A stretch of DNA of 64,000 nucleotides from Euphorbia lathyris (GCF_963576675.1 NC_088915.1:40205501-40269500), one strand, 5' to 3'; counted from the first letter of the stretch, positions 32,975 through 43,954 are shown. Numbers and translations are program-made. Notes: generated by a model not told the origin, from the sequence alone.

Positions 32975-34150
32975 TCATGGGGCGTCTATGTAACGCAGTG
33001 TCTCCACTGCGCCCAAGTCATCTTCATAAATTTTCAGACGCTGCCCATTGACCTTGAACGGGGGATTGCGGCCGTTCGTGATCTCAACTGCTCCGGAAGA
33101 GAATAACCGGGTTACCTCAAACGGTCCATACCATCTCGACTTCAGCTTACATCGCTGCCTGGAGTTATATAGCAGCACTTTATCCCCTACCTCAAAGTGA
33201 CGTTTGATTATTCTCTTGTCGTGCCATCTTTTTGCCCTCGCCTTGTAGATTCATGAACTCTCATAGGCACCAAGCCTGAACTCTTCTAAGGCATCCAACT
33301 GCAGTAATCGTTTCTCTCCTGCAACTCTTGTATCAAAATTTAGAAAACGTGTAGCCCAATAGGCTCTATGCTCGAGTTCTACAGGAAGATGGCATGCCTT
33401 ACCGTAAACTAACCTAAATGGGGACATGTCAATTGGCGTTTTAAACGTGGTCCTGTATGCCCACAAGACATCATCTAATTTGAGAGACCAATTATTTCTA
33501 GATGAATTCACAGTTTTTTCCAGGATGGCTTTGATCTCTCTATTAGAAACTTCAACTTGGCCACTGGTCTAGGGGTGATATGGGGTGGCCACTTTATGGG
33601 TGACCCCGTATTTATGCAGGACCTGTTTAAAAGCCTGGTTGCAAAAATGAGACCCGCCATTGCTAATAATGGTGCGGGGGGTGCCAAACCGTGTGAAAAT
33701 ATTCTTTTGCAAGAATCGGATGACAGCCCGCGCATCATTACTAGGTAAGGCTACAGCCTCAACCCATTTAGAGACGTAGTCCACGGCTACAAGGATGTAC
33801 TCGTTATTGAGTGACTTCGGGAAAGGACCCATGAAGTCTAGCCCCCAAACATCAAAGACTTCACAAACTAAAATTGGTTTCATAGGCATGGCATGTCTCT
33901 GTGAAATGTTACCAGTTTGTTGACACTTATCAAAGTTTTTAACAAAATCAAAAGCCTCATGGAAGATGGTGGGCCAATAGAGCCCACTCTGGAATACCTT
34001 AGCTGCAGTTCTATCCGCACCATGGTGGCCACCTACCTCTTTGGAATGACAGAATGCGAGGACAGAGGCAATCTCCTCTTTAGGAATGCACCGGCGGATG
34101 ATGTTGTCGCCACAAACTTTAAATAGGTAAGGATCGTCCCAAAAGTACTG
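32975..34150 (-). pseudogene. Athila-1 integrase, with catalytic Asp changed to Asn
   Basis: Minus-strand continuation of pol. The zinc head keeps [10 protein letters not shown], but the first Cys of CxxC reads F (VKNFDKCQQ). The core has Asp in WGLDFMGPF. The second catalytic Asp is replaced: the family motif I-S-D-G-G-S-H-F reads I-S-N-G-G-S-H-F. After ATPYHP there is a stop at about 33568. The rest, with the [22 protein letters not shown] and RWYGPFEV blocks, continues in pieces 33511-33251 and 33178-32975 with another stop between. The missing Asp alone should abolish strand transfer. Confidence 0.9.
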
Positions 34151-35566
34151 CTTTGCGTCGTGCAGGAATTTTCTCCTTTGCTGATAGGAGAACTCTGGAG
34201 GGATCAATTTTCCTACAAGGAAGTTAGCAAAATCAGCGAACCAATGGACATGTCTTATTGACAACAAGTGTTCATCGGGGAATGTCTCTTGGATGTCTGC
34301 ATTCGTTTCGGCATCCACCTCCTCTTGTTCTAATCTGGAGAGATGATCAGCAACCACATTCTCGACTCCTTTCTTATATCGTATCTCCAGATCGAACTCC
34401 TGCAGCAACAAGATCCACCTAAGGAGTCTAGGTTTGGCATCCTGTTTAGAAAACAAATACCTCAATGCAGCATGGTCAGTGTAAACAATAACTTTTGAAA
34501 GCAGTAAATATGAACGAAACTTGTCAAGTGCAAAAATCACAGCTAATAGCTCCTTTTCTGTGGTAGTATAATTTACTTGAGCATCATTAAGGGTCTTACT
34601 AGCATAAGAAATTGGTTGGCAAATTTTATCCACCTTCTGCCCTAAGCATGCACCTACAGCTGTGTCACTGACATCACAGATTAGCTCGAATGGTAAATCC
34701 CAATTGGGACTAACCATTATGGGAGCTTTAGTCAATTTATCCTTTAAGGTGTTAAAAGATTCAAGACATTCAGGTGTGAAAATAAAATTGGCATCCTTCA
34801 ATAACAATTGGGTCATAGGCCTGGCAATTTTAGAAAAATCCTTAATGATCCGTCTATAAAAACCAGCATGGCCTAAAAAATTCCTAACTGCTTTGACACT
34901 GGAAGGGGGAGGTAGTTTTTCAATGACCTCAATTTTAGCAGGGTCTACCTCAATACCTTTTCGTGATACCTTATGTCCTAAAACTATACATTCAGTGACC
35001 ATAAACTGACATTTTTCCCAGTTTAGGACTAAGTCAGTTTCCTCACACCGTTGCAGCATTAATCCCAAGTTATGCAAACAGCTATCAAAAGTCGTCCCAA
35101 AAACAGAAAAGTCATCCATAAAGACCTCCATGAACTCTTCTATCATATCATAAAATATAGCTGTCATGCACCTCTGAAACGTAGCAGGTGCATTGCATAA
35201 CCCAAAGGGCATCCGTCTATATGCAAATGTCCCAAAAGGGCAGGTGAAAGTGGTCTTTTCCTGATCGTCAGGATCCACTGATATTTGCATGTAACCCGAA
35301 TACCCGTCCACACAACAGAAGAAAAACTTACCTGCCATGCGTTCAAGCATCTGATCAATGAACGGAAGAGGAAAATGATCCTTCCTCGTGGCGTCGTTCA
35401 ATTTCCTGAAGTCCACGCACATTCGCCACCCGGTAGTGTTCCGCACCGGAATTAATTCATTCTTCTCGTTCAACGTCACTGTTGTGCCCCCCTTGTTTGG
35501 CACCATATGCACAGGACTCACCCACTGGCTGTCGGAGATTGGATATATCATCCCTGCATCAAGCAG
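34151..35566 (-). pseudogene. Athila-1 reverse transcriptase and RNase H
   Basis: Open on the minus strand from the LINE junction. It starts [20 protein letters not shown], then [59 protein letters not shown], and the polymerase motif F-M-D-D in [10 protein letters not shown] (near 35110). This is the usual Athila form of YxDD. RNase H follows with [19 protein letters not shown] (family: CDASD), [10 protein letters not shown] and [13 protein letters not shown], then [10 protein letters not shown]. The domain reads through without a stop. It is separated from the protease part by the LINE at 35567-35912. Confidence 0.92.
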
Positions 35567-35912
35567 CTTTTTTTTTATGAAAATAAAGTGCAACACAAGG
35601 CTATAAAACACAAAACCTAGGAAAAGAGACTCCTAGGATATCTTACTCAATAAGCTTACACAACTCCAAAGGCGGTCTATACAAAATATGCAAACCAATA
35701 GGGAGAGTCCCAGCAAAGTTAGCTAACCAGTCAGCACTTCTATTTCCTTCCCTGTAGACATAATTAATGGAGACAGTCCAATCTCTCCTAGTGAGACTCA
35801 CAATGTCAATCACTAGGCTAGCAAACTCACTGGGGGAGTAGACGATTGGGAGAGAAGGTCCACACAAACTTGACTGTCCACCTCTAACATTACCTTTTTC
35901 TAGCCTAGATTC
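35567..35912 (-). mobile_element. 5'-truncated LINE inside Athila-1 pol
   Basis: 346 bp flanked by a 15-bp duplication CCCTGCATCAAGCAG (35552-35566 and 35913-35927). The left end is a T run, so on the minus strand this is a LINE 3' end with poly(A). It encodes the C-terminal half of a plant LINE RNase H (YVYREGNRSADWLANFAG, then GLHILYRPPLEL) ending at about 35643. The duplicated host codons read L-L-D-A-G on both sides, which shows the insertion split one Athila reading frame between protease and RT. Confidence 0.93.
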
Positions 35913-37094
35913 CCCTGCATCAAGCAGTTTAATTACCTCAGCCTTCACCACCTCCTTCATTTTTGGGTTGAGCCTTCTCTGTGGTTGAGCAGTCGGCTTC
36001 ACCTTATCTTCCATATAGATCCGATTTTCGCAGAGAGATGGGTTGATTCCTTTGATGTCAGACATTTGCCATCCAAAGGCTCCCTTGTGCTTCCTCAGCA
36101 CCTCCACCACACGATCCTCCTCAGGCCCTGTAAGTTCAGCAAAAATAATTACAGGTAAGTGTGCAGGTGGTGCTAAGAACACGTATTTTAAATATGCGGG
36201 TAAGGGTTTCAAGTCGAGGGTTGGTGGTTCTTCAATTGAGGTCTTAGGCCTTATCTTTGTTTCTCTATCCAGGAGTTCGTCGTGCCGGGCCCAATTACAT
36301 CCCTCTTTACTTTCGACCTCAACGTCTACATCCGAAAGCTCCTCCTCTTCTAGTTCAATATTCAGATTCTTGTCTTCATTTTCCTGAAAAGTACTCTCAA
36401 CCAAAGAGTCGGTAAGGCTCAGAAAATTACAACACTCATCATCAACAGGAAATTTCATAGATTTGAGAATATTGAATTCTACTTCCTCATCTTGTAATCG
36501 GAGAATTAATTTACCCCCTTCAACATTAATCAGTGTCCGTCCTATCACGAGGAAAGGCCTCCCTAGTAAGATAGGAACCTGATCATCCTCCTCGATGTCC
36601 ATTATCACAAAGTCAGCCAGGAAAATGAACTGATCTACCTTGACCAAGAGGTCTTCCACCACTCCTACCGGACGTCTTATCGACCTGTCAGCTAGCTGTA
36701 TTGTGACTGATGTTGGTTTCGGATCTCCCATCCCCAATTTCCTGTAAACAGACAAATGCATTAGATTAATGCTTGCGCCTAGATCACATAGAGCACGTTT
36801 AAAGTGAACTTTGCCTATTGTACAGGGTATGCTAAAACTACCAGGATCCTTAGATTTTTTTGGAAGTGGGTTTGTGAGCATTGCAGAACATTCCTGGCTC
36901 AGCATTACAGTCTCATGATCTCCTAATTTCTTCTTTTTAGAGATCAATTCTTTCAAAAAATTTCCATACACAGGCATATTCTCAAGAAGTTCAAGGAACG
37001 GTAGGTTAATCTCTATTTTCTTAAACACATTAAGCATCTTGGAATAATCCGTATCTAACTTAGCTCTCCTAGAAGTAGGATAAGGCAAGGTCAC
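35913..37094 (-). pseudogene. Athila-1 protease region of pol
   Basis: The minus-strand ORF opens at about 37094. Residues 50-75 have VMLSQECSAMLTNPLPKKS, and KRALCDLGASINLMHLSVYR carries the aspartic protease site in the Athila form D-L-G-A. PILLGRPFLVIGRTLINVEGG follows. Toward the end, RRLNPKMKEVVKAEVIKLLDAG is the lead-in to RT, broken off by the LINE. The same frame runs 90 codons into the LINE, giving a chimeric ORF of 483 codons that is an accident of insertion. Confidence 0.88.
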
Positions 37095-38153
37095 ATGTGT
37101 TGGTGGTACAACAGTTACTTATGGAACAGGTGGGATAGATGAGATATTACCAGGAATGGGGTCTAACCCCTCGTCTTGTTGAGGCACGAAATCTGGTCCA
37201 CTTACCCGTGTTCCGCTCCTGAGCGTGATTGCTCGTGCTTCCTCTTCTACCAATTCACTGACCTGCGTTTGAAGTCTTTGGCAGAATGCTTCATTGTGCG
37301 CCAACCTTCCTTCTATGGCACTCATGCTCTCTATCAGGACATTTATACTCTTTTCCAATTTAACTCAGAACCTGAACCTCGGTATCTGTCCTGCTGCCAA
37401 TTCACGCTATTTGACCCGTTCTATTTTAAATATCGGATCTGCTCTAGTACCATTGGGCACTCCACACTCTTGTGCCTTCCGCTGCAAACCTCGCAGCTTG
37501 CTACTGGTTCTGGTGATCTCAGTGACTTCCCAGCAGAGCTACCTTTTCTATAAATGCTGCTATCTGAGGACTTGATTTCGAAGATGTTTCATTGAACTCC
37601 TTTGCTGTTGTAATTCTCCTCGGAGCCTGCTTTTCAACTTGCAAACATGCACTCCGTTCAGCTAATTCTCTCACCAGATTGTAAGCCTGTACTGCAGTCT
37701 TGTTGAATAAATTTCCTCCCGCTGCTGTATCTAGAAAGGCGCGGCATATCAACAAGCTGGTACCGCTGGTAACCATGATGGGGCACCTTCTTAACAACCT
37801 CTGGAACCTCTCCCAGGCTAGATGCAGGTTCTCACTGTCGGACTGCCTAAACGATGTGATTTCGCTTCTGAATTGTGCAGTCTTTGATGGAGGGAAATAC
37901 TTTGCCAGGAAAGCTGATACTGTAGTGTCCCAGTCAGTGAGAGAGCCTGGCTCGATGGATTGTAGCCATTCTGCAGCTTCCTCTGTCAAAGAAAATCTGA
38001 ACAGCTTCTGGTAGACTTGGTCAGATGTGACGTCTTCGCACTTGAAGGTCTGATTTCAAATGACTCCGCTGTTATTGCCGGATCGAGGATGCCAGAGGTG
38101 CTTGTAGGCCGCCTTGCCTTCAACAACTCCATGACTGTCATATCCTCGGCCAT
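37095..38153 (-). pseudogene. Athila-1 gag
   Basis: The start is placed at 38153 (MAEDMTVMELLKARRP), 150 bp inside the PBS. A frameshift follows within about 40 codons. The main gag frame then continues (KLFRFSLTEEAAEWLQS, then LTDWDTTVSAFLAKYFPPSK, a retrotransposon gag domain, and ENLHLAWERFQRLLRRCP) to about 37519. Another shift leads to the segment 37358-37119 (helix with ARAITLRSGT, the usual Athila gag-to-protease linker). In intact elements gag forms the particle. Here at least two frameshifts break it. Confidence 0.82.
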
Positions 38154-38304
38154 CGTGTCCTCTTCTAACGTCCTGCAAGAACAATTTCAGCTTAAGAATC
38201 GAGAATCAACTATGAGTGATCCTCAGAACCTCGGTTAGTGAAATTCCAAACAATTATACAAACTTCTCTCTAAGAGTTAACTAGTTATAAACAAAAATAG
38301 TCCC

Positions 38305-38320
38305 CGGCAATGGCGCCAAA
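38305..38320 (-). other. Athila-1 primer binding site (tRNA-Asp type)
   Basis: Plus strand CGGCAATGGCGCCAAA. The complement TTTGGCGCCATTGCCG matches the Athila-type primer site for tRNA-Asp (TGGCGCCGTTGCC) with one change. It lies four bases inside the LTR. Confidence 0.85.
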
Positions 38321-39375
38321 AACTTGATGCTCGTAAAATGTATAACAATAAATAGGACAAGTGTATCCTATCGCAGCAAGTAGTATAGTGCTTAAGCACA
38401 AGATCGAACCAAAAAGACTATTGGCCACAACTAATCTGTCTAAGGAAAAGAATGCAATTATTCGGAAAGTTGGATATTGAGTGTAGTTGTTAAAAGAGAT
38501 AAATTCCCAAAACAAAAGATGAAAGCAATTGAAGAAGTAGGATTTGATTCTATTGATTAAACAACCTAGGATGGGGATGCCCTTAATTGGAAACAATGTA
38601 TGATGTGCTGGGACTCAGATGTATATCCGAAGGACGATTGACGGTAATCACCTAGTTAACTGCATAGATATGGTCAATCACATGCAGCCTATTCACATGC
38701 AGTCGGTATGGCTTGATTAGGCGAACAACCTAGGGCATGAAAACATTAGGTTCTGTGTGATCGAGGCCCAAGCCATAGCCCAACCACTGAACCGCACTCC
38801 TAGTGGTCTTTAGCGAGGTCAGATCATGCTAATTCGGATTAGGTAGGTCCTTGGTCAGGTTACTACCCATCTATGATCCTATAATTGTCAGATTCTAGGC
38901 ATTAGGTTCAAATCTTTCAGGCTAGTTGATCATCATCGATTCTCACTCTAGCCACGATCCTATTCCTGATAAACATAGGACATTAAGCATGCATAATCTA
39001 ATCAATTGGGAGTAATCCATACACTAAATCACTAATTATACATTATCAACCAATCAATCTCATCCCCATCCCAGGCGGGATGGGGGTTAGTTCATATTCG
39101 AACTCACCAAACAATTTAAACACAATTCATCAACTAAAATCTCCATTAATTTGAATAAATGAACAGTAAGAGACAATCCAAGGAGTTAGAAATATAAAAC
39201 CCGATTCTGTCTGATTCTGATTACAAATTGGAGAGGGTCTCCTCTTCCAGTCTCCAAGAAACTCAAAACAATTACAATCTAAGCAAATCTAATGGTGAAA
39301 ACTGATACAAAGAAAGAAAGAAGCAAGGAAAAGTGAAAAGAGAACTCGGACCCCTCACAAAGAAGATGTAATGTT

Positions 39376-39388
39376 CTATTTATAGTCT
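39376..39388 (-). promoter_or_regulatory. Probable TATA box of the Athila-1 LTR
   Basis: On the minus strand the sequence reads ACTATAAATAGAAC, conserved in the other LTR near 30856. In element orientation it follows the palindrome array by about 65-90 bp. Confidence 0.65.
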
Positions 39389-39450
39389 AGGCTTTGTTAG
39401 GGGAAGTTTTGGCATTTTTCAGGCCAAGATTCGTGCTTTGGAGGTGAGAA

Positions 39451-39654
39451 GACGCTGGGAAATTACTTCCCAGCGTCTCGTCTCGTCGAGACAAGAAGTG
39501 TCTAGACGAGATGGAAGGGTGTCTCGACGAGACACTGGGCGTCTCGTCGAGACACCGCGCGATGGTTCCCGGTCCGCCTCGTCTCTTCAAGACAGGCTGT
39601 GTCTCGACGAGACGAGGGCCTGTCTCGACGAGACAAGCCTTGTCTCGGCGAGAC
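39451..39654. promoter_or_regulatory. Palindrome array and leading hairpin (right LTR)
   Basis: Eight copies of the GTCTCGWCGAGAC family start at 39480, 39500, 39521, 39541, 39581, 39601, 39622 and 39642; spacings are 20-21-20-40-20-21-20. Copies 2 and 5 have point changes. At 39451-39477 a perfect 11-bp hairpin (GACGCTGGGAA-5-TTCCCAGCGTC) adjoins the array on its TATA side. Confidence 0.92.
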
Positions 39655-39932
39655 AGGCGTTGAGAGGTGGCACTTCCCTCCAGAAGTTGTCTGTTCTAGT
39701 CCTTGGGCCTCTAGAGTTTGCTCTATTGGCCCCCGAATTGTCCAGACATGCTCCAAATGGCACGAGTCTGGTTCGAAAATGCTCGAATAGTCCTAAAAAC
39801 ACCTGAAAATATAGAAAATGCCATAAATAATGGAAATTACTGATTTTAACCAAAAGCCAACAAAACTGAAGGGAAATAAAGCGAGAATGAACTAAAAGGG
39901 GTCTAAAAACCCTATACAAATGGGAGCTATCA

Positions 39933-39937
39933 ATACA
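39933..39937. repeat. Target site duplication ATACA (right)
   Basis: Matches 29800-29804. Confidence 0.93.
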
Positions 39938-39972
39938 CTTGTCCTATTAACTGCTATATACTTTGCGAGCAT
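39938..39972 (+). repeat. Athila-2 LTR fragment, right piece
   Basis: CTTGTCCTATTAACTG through GCGAGCATCA continues the LTR interrupted at 29804. It matches the outer end of the Athila-1 LTR in reverse complement and ends with CA. Copia C integrase sequence begins immediately after. Confidence 0.75.
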
Positions 39973-40930
39973 CACAACCCCATAGCCTGAGAGTGCTCAA
40001 GTTAGGTTTGCGATCGGTCCACAACTCATACGGAGTGGAAGTATCGGTCTTGGAGGGCACTCGGTTGAGGACATATGTTGTTGTTAGCAAGGAATCTCCC
40101 CAATAGGAAATGAGTAAGTTTTCTTGAGCTATCATAGACCTAACCATATCAAGAAGAGTTCTATTTCTCCTCTCGGCAACACCATTTTGTTGCGGGGTGT
40201 ATGACATAGACAATTGATGTTCTATTCCCTTTTCATCACACAAAGCATTAAATTCCTCGGAGAGGTATTCCCGACCTCTATCAGTTCTTAGTGCTTTAAT
40301 TTTTTTGTCTAGTTGGTTTTCAACAAGGTTCATAAACTTTCTAAAGCAACCTATGGCCTCAGACTTGTGAGCCATCAAATAGACGTGACCGTAGCTAGTA
40401 TAATCATCAATGAAAGTGATGAAATAATAGGCTCCATATCTAACCCTTACATTCATTGGACCGCATACATCAGAATGAGTCAACTGTAATGGAAATTCTG
40501 CCTTTAGGCATGATTCACAAGGTGGTAAATCGACATATCTTAAACTACCTAGTAAACCTTCTTTTGCTAGTCGTTTCATTCGGTCTTGACTAATATGGTT
40601 TAATCTAGCATGCCATAAACTAACAGCCTTATCATTTGCAGACGAAGAAGTAGTAGTAAGGGAAAAACTTTCATTGCAATCAACTGTATCTAAAAAAGTT
40701 AAATCATTCAACATGTATCCATGACCGTAAAACTGGTCATCCAAACAAATGCTTAAACTGTTACGAGCAAAAAGAAAAGTAAAATTATTCTTTAATAAGG
40801 AAGAAATAGAAATCAAATTTCTTCGAATTCCTGGAGCAAAGAGAACATCTTGCAGGATCAGGGTCTGACCGCTCCTCAATTGCAGTCGACACTCGCCAAT
40901 CCCTTGGACTTCAACTCTCGAGTTGTAGCC
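39973..40930 (-). pseudogene. Copia C integrase (and end of protease)
   Basis: Open minus-strand frame from 40879. LILQDVLFAPGIRRNLISIS is the copia protease C-terminal block. LWHARLNHISQDRMKRLAKEG is the HHCC head (with CESC), and LTHSDVCGPM carries the first catalytic Asp. FIDDYTSYGHVYLM, LRTDRGREYLSEEF (second Asp) and TPQQNGVAERRNRTLLDMVRSM (final Glu) follow. After LRLWGCDA the sequence passes into the Athila-2 LTR, so the C-terminus is lost. All D-D-E residues are present. A frame break separates it from the protease active site upstream. Confidence 0.9.
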
Positions 40931-41238
40931 TACATAGATCCAACTTGATCCAACTGGAATCCGTCGGAACTTGACAAAAGCTTCTCTATCTTTGTCACGT
41001 GGTTTGTAGCACCTGGATCAACAATCCATAGAGGATCAAATTCAGTCATAAGAACAGTACTAGATACATTGAGTTCACTCACACTTGAGTTGATTGAATG
41101 TACCTTGGGAGCAATGCAGTCACTTGTATAATGCCCTTTCTGTTGGCAGTTAAAACATTTCACACGAGAAATGTTAGGCTTCATTCTGTTCTTGTGCTTT
41201 TTCTCTTTTTTCCCATCCGCCTTCCTTGGCTCTTTCAC
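40931..41238 (-). pseudogene. Copia C gag zinc knuckle and protease site
   Basis: The minus strand reads a Lys-rich stretch, then a CCHC knuckle CFNCQQKGHYTSDC, then the protease site LWIVDPGATNHVT. Copia proteases have D-S-G here; the change to D-P-G should disable the active site. A stop divides this from the gag frame (41281) and another from integrase (about 40930). Confidence 0.88.
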
Positions 41239-41280
41239 CTGTCCTTTAACTTTGTTGTTCGATCGCTTACGTTTCTAGCC

Positions 41281-41955
41281 CTATGGCCTAGAACTTCTCC
41301 CACTGGAGCTGGAACCCATATAGTGAGCTTCTGCATTAATCTTAATCGATGCAATGTGATCCTCCTCGAGTTTGAGGTGGCGAACAACAGAGTCGAAGGT
41401 CTTAATACCTTCGGTATGTGTTAGGTGCATCTTCATATGCTCCCAACTGTTCGGTGAAGTACGGATAACAGCTTGCACTTTCTGTTCATCTGTCAACTTG
41501 TAACCTGCCTCATTCAGCCCACTGATCATGTTCAACATTTCTCTTAAATGCTTCTTCATAGTATGATCAGACCTTTTCTTGTAAGTATCAAATTTGATAG
41601 TGAGAGAGCGGAGTTTCGTTAGAGACATGCCTCCAAATTTTTCCTTCAAGGTGTCCCATAGGCCCTTGGCAGTCTCAATCTTATAGAATTGTCGAGTGAG
41701 GTCATCTTGCATTGCACTTAGCAGGATGATGCGGGTGGTAGAATCTTTCTTCTTCCAAGCCAAATATGCATTTTTATCCATGCGATGTTGAGTAGTAGTA
41801 CCTTCTTCTGGTGCAGCCATGACTATGTACAGGGTGTCAAAAACCTCTTGTTCTTCCAACACATATTTTATCTTTATTCCACATACATAGTTATCCCTAT
41901 TCAACTTCAGGTCCTTATTCAGTTCAGCTTCAATTGATTTCCTAGCTGAGGCCAT
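41281..41955 (-). pseudogene. Copia C gag
   Basis: 224 codons starting at ATG 41955 (MASARKSIEAELNKDLKLNR). They show a UBN2-type gag: AYLAWKKKDSTTRIILLSAM, then GLWDTLKEKFGG, KHLREMLNMISGLNEAGY, and RTSPNSWEHMKMHLTH. The frame ends in a stop after SGRSSRP at the place where the Lys-rich linker to the zinc knuckle should continue, so gag is split by one nonsense or frameshift change. The domain itself looks complete. Confidence 0.88.
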
Positions 41956-43954
41956 TGTGACTCACTGATCTACAATGTGATTGCACGACTTATTAAGAAG
42001 TTCTAAAGGTTTCAATACACGCAATGAATTCTCTTAGCAACCTATATCTACCTAAAAGGTTTGGTTACTAAATTTCAATTCGAATATGAGACCATATAGG
42101 TATGGCTCAAATCACCCTTTACACTTTAATAGTTAGCCTATTAGATAGATATATATGCCTAGAGAATTTTATGTTACCTTTCGTAACAAGTTTTGTAATA
42201 TCTTACAATGGGTGGTTATTTAATGGAGTTTTGATGACTTTGGTTCATTATGCTTTGAATTTCAGGCAAGTCCTACTCTTAGGTTCAGCACATATTATCA
42301 AAAGCATAAAAAGAAAAACAAAAATTGTGTACATCGAACCATCAGATCAAAAAATTCCAACTAAAATAACCCAAAAACATTATCCAAACACAATTGAATA
42401 AAGAATAAAAATGACCAAACAATATCCTTAAGCGAAACGATAAAAACTCAACACAATAGTTTTAAATCTCAAAGCAATAAAAGAATGGAATCCTAAAAGA
42501 CGGCTTCAAAAACCATAAACCCCTAAAATCCTAGAGATCCATATGATCCATCGGGTTAAAAACATCACAAAAGATTCCAGAAGGAAGTTCGCACAAGATC
42601 TTCTTCCGCTATCTATTCGGGAACTGAAATGATCTCCTTCTGGCATAACATGGTGTCCAAATAAGCTCACCTAACCTTAGTCGCATGCATCTCTCACCCT
42701 TTGGGAGAGTAACTCCTTCTTCATCCAGCTTTCTCAAAAAGATACAGATGGATTTATTATAGTGCATTCGGGATTCACAGTAGCTGTCAACATACAACTT
42801 GCAGAGTTTCAGAACGCGGGATAAGGACTTCCTCATTGCCAAAGAATGGGGAATACTACTCGAGAAGATTGAAAGACCACCATATGACATATCACATTGC
42901 ATCAAGGTGTGGACCTTGAGTAGGTGACGCTCAATGGCATCGGCATCGTCCCATCTTGAAGTAGTGCCCATCTTGCACTTTTCCAGCTGTGTTAGAAAAC
43001 CATCCAAAATCTCAAAATCATCTTTGGTTTTCAGAACTATGGCAGCAAGCACGATTCCCATTATTGCTAACTAAGCAATAATAAACGAAAAATAAGTTAG
43101 TGTACATGTACATAAACTAGTTTCGTCAATCAAACACATTTTGATCTAAATGGGTACCTGCCAAGCATACTGAAATATTTTTTCCAAAAATTTTAATATA
43201 ATTTCTATTAATTTTTGGTAAAGGAAAAACAATTTCCACTAGTTTTAACCTTTATAGAATATCCAATATGGTAAAATTAAATATTTTGTCATTCCAAAAA
43301 TCCGAACAATTATTTCGAGCCCGTCTGCCAAAAAAAGGGGGAGAAACAGGGGTCCGGGAGGCACCACACACGCCCCCACGCACTTCGCGTGGCGCGCGCT
43401 GATTGGCCCGCGACTCGGCGCACTCGCGTCGCCTGGCGCGTCACGCGTCAGATCGAGCCTTCCGGTGGTGCGTGTGGGCCACGCGCCATCCTAGGGACCT
43501 CCGTTTGCCTCCTTAATATGTTGATCCTAGGGTTTTCGGGTCTTTTGGACACGATGGTGGGGTCGATTTTCTCGAAAAACGTATCAAAAACAATTTTCTG
43601 AGAATCAGCAACTTAAAAAACGAATTTAAAAATCAATTTTTAAGCGGTGAATAGTGAGTTCGAAAAACACGCATCCCTAGGCAGGATCTCAGACCTAGGA
43701 ATAATTAAAAAAAAAGGTTCCAAAAACGTATTCAATTGATTTTGTTTAGCTTAAAGGAGATCAAAAACACACTTTTTGATGCAAATAAAAAACAATAAAA
43801 TTGTTTATGTTGTGTGATTAAAAAACACATAATCAATCCAAAACAAAAAAACATAAACAATCAATATCAATTAAATAATATGATCATTCTTTCGAATGAT
43901 CCCACAACTTTCTTCATATCTATGGATACAGAAAACACAGAATACAAGATCTGT
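41956..43954 (-). other. Copia C leader region with an unrecognised 150-codon ORF and GC-rich patch
   Basis: Two kb lie between the PBS-like site and gag. The minus-strand ORF 43061-42609 (MGIVLAAIVLKTKDDFEIL start) has even amino-acid use but no family I recognise. The patch 43340-43500 is strongly GC-rich with many CG dinucleotides (GGCGCGCGC, CGCGTCGCCTGGCGCG), in contrast to AT-rich flanks. The rest is A-rich without ORFs. Confidence 0.5.
42609..43061 (-). CDS. Hypothetical ORF, 150 aa, in the copia C leader
   Basis: ATG at 43061, stop at 42609. The product begins MGIVLAAIVLKTKDDFEILD and contains mixed helix-like segments (IERHLLKVHTLMQC, SLSRVLKLCKLYVDSYC), with eight Cys scattered and no zinc-finger spacing. 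No signal peptide or clear membrane span. It is longer than chance predicts for this AT-rich region, but no homologous second copy is in the window. It could be a leader ORF of the element, a captured host exon, or chance. Function unknown. Confidence 0.3.
   Translation of the reverse strand: MGIVLAAIVLKTKDDFEILDGFLTQLEKCKMGTTSRWDDADAIERHLLKVHTLMQCDMSYGGLSIFSSSIPHSLAMRKSLSRVLKLCKLYVDSYCESRMHYNKSICIFLRKLDEEGVTLPKGERCMRLRLGELIWTPCYARRRSFQFPNR

Larger units (their letters stand above)
29805..39932 (-). mobile_element. Athila-1: full-length Ty3/gypsy Athila-type element
   Basis: Two LTRs (29805-31437 and 38325-39932), tRNA-Asp-type PBS beside the right LTR, G-rich PPT beside the left LTR, 5-bp TSD ATACA. 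Minus-strand order is gag, protease, RT, RNase H, integrase. The protease segment with DLGASINLM and GRPFLVIGRTLINV, FMDD in RT and the tRNA-Asp primer all point to the Athila lineage. No env-like ORF is seen in the 1.5 kb before the 3' LTR. Pol has stops, an integrase active-site change and a LINE insertion. By eye the LTRs differ at roughly 2-3% of positions. Confidence 0.92.
38325..39932 (-). repeat. Athila-1 5' LTR (right copy)
   Basis: 1,608 bp, collinear with 29805-31437. Compared with the left copy it lacks 13 bp covering one arm of the central hairpin in the palindrome array, and has several small indels. Confidence 0.93.

Noticed and set aside
39480..39654. Regular short repeats with about 7-bp gaps that could suggest a CRISPR array
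   Set aside because: Spacers are far too short, the array is inside a plant retrotransposon LTR promoter region and is present in both LTRs.
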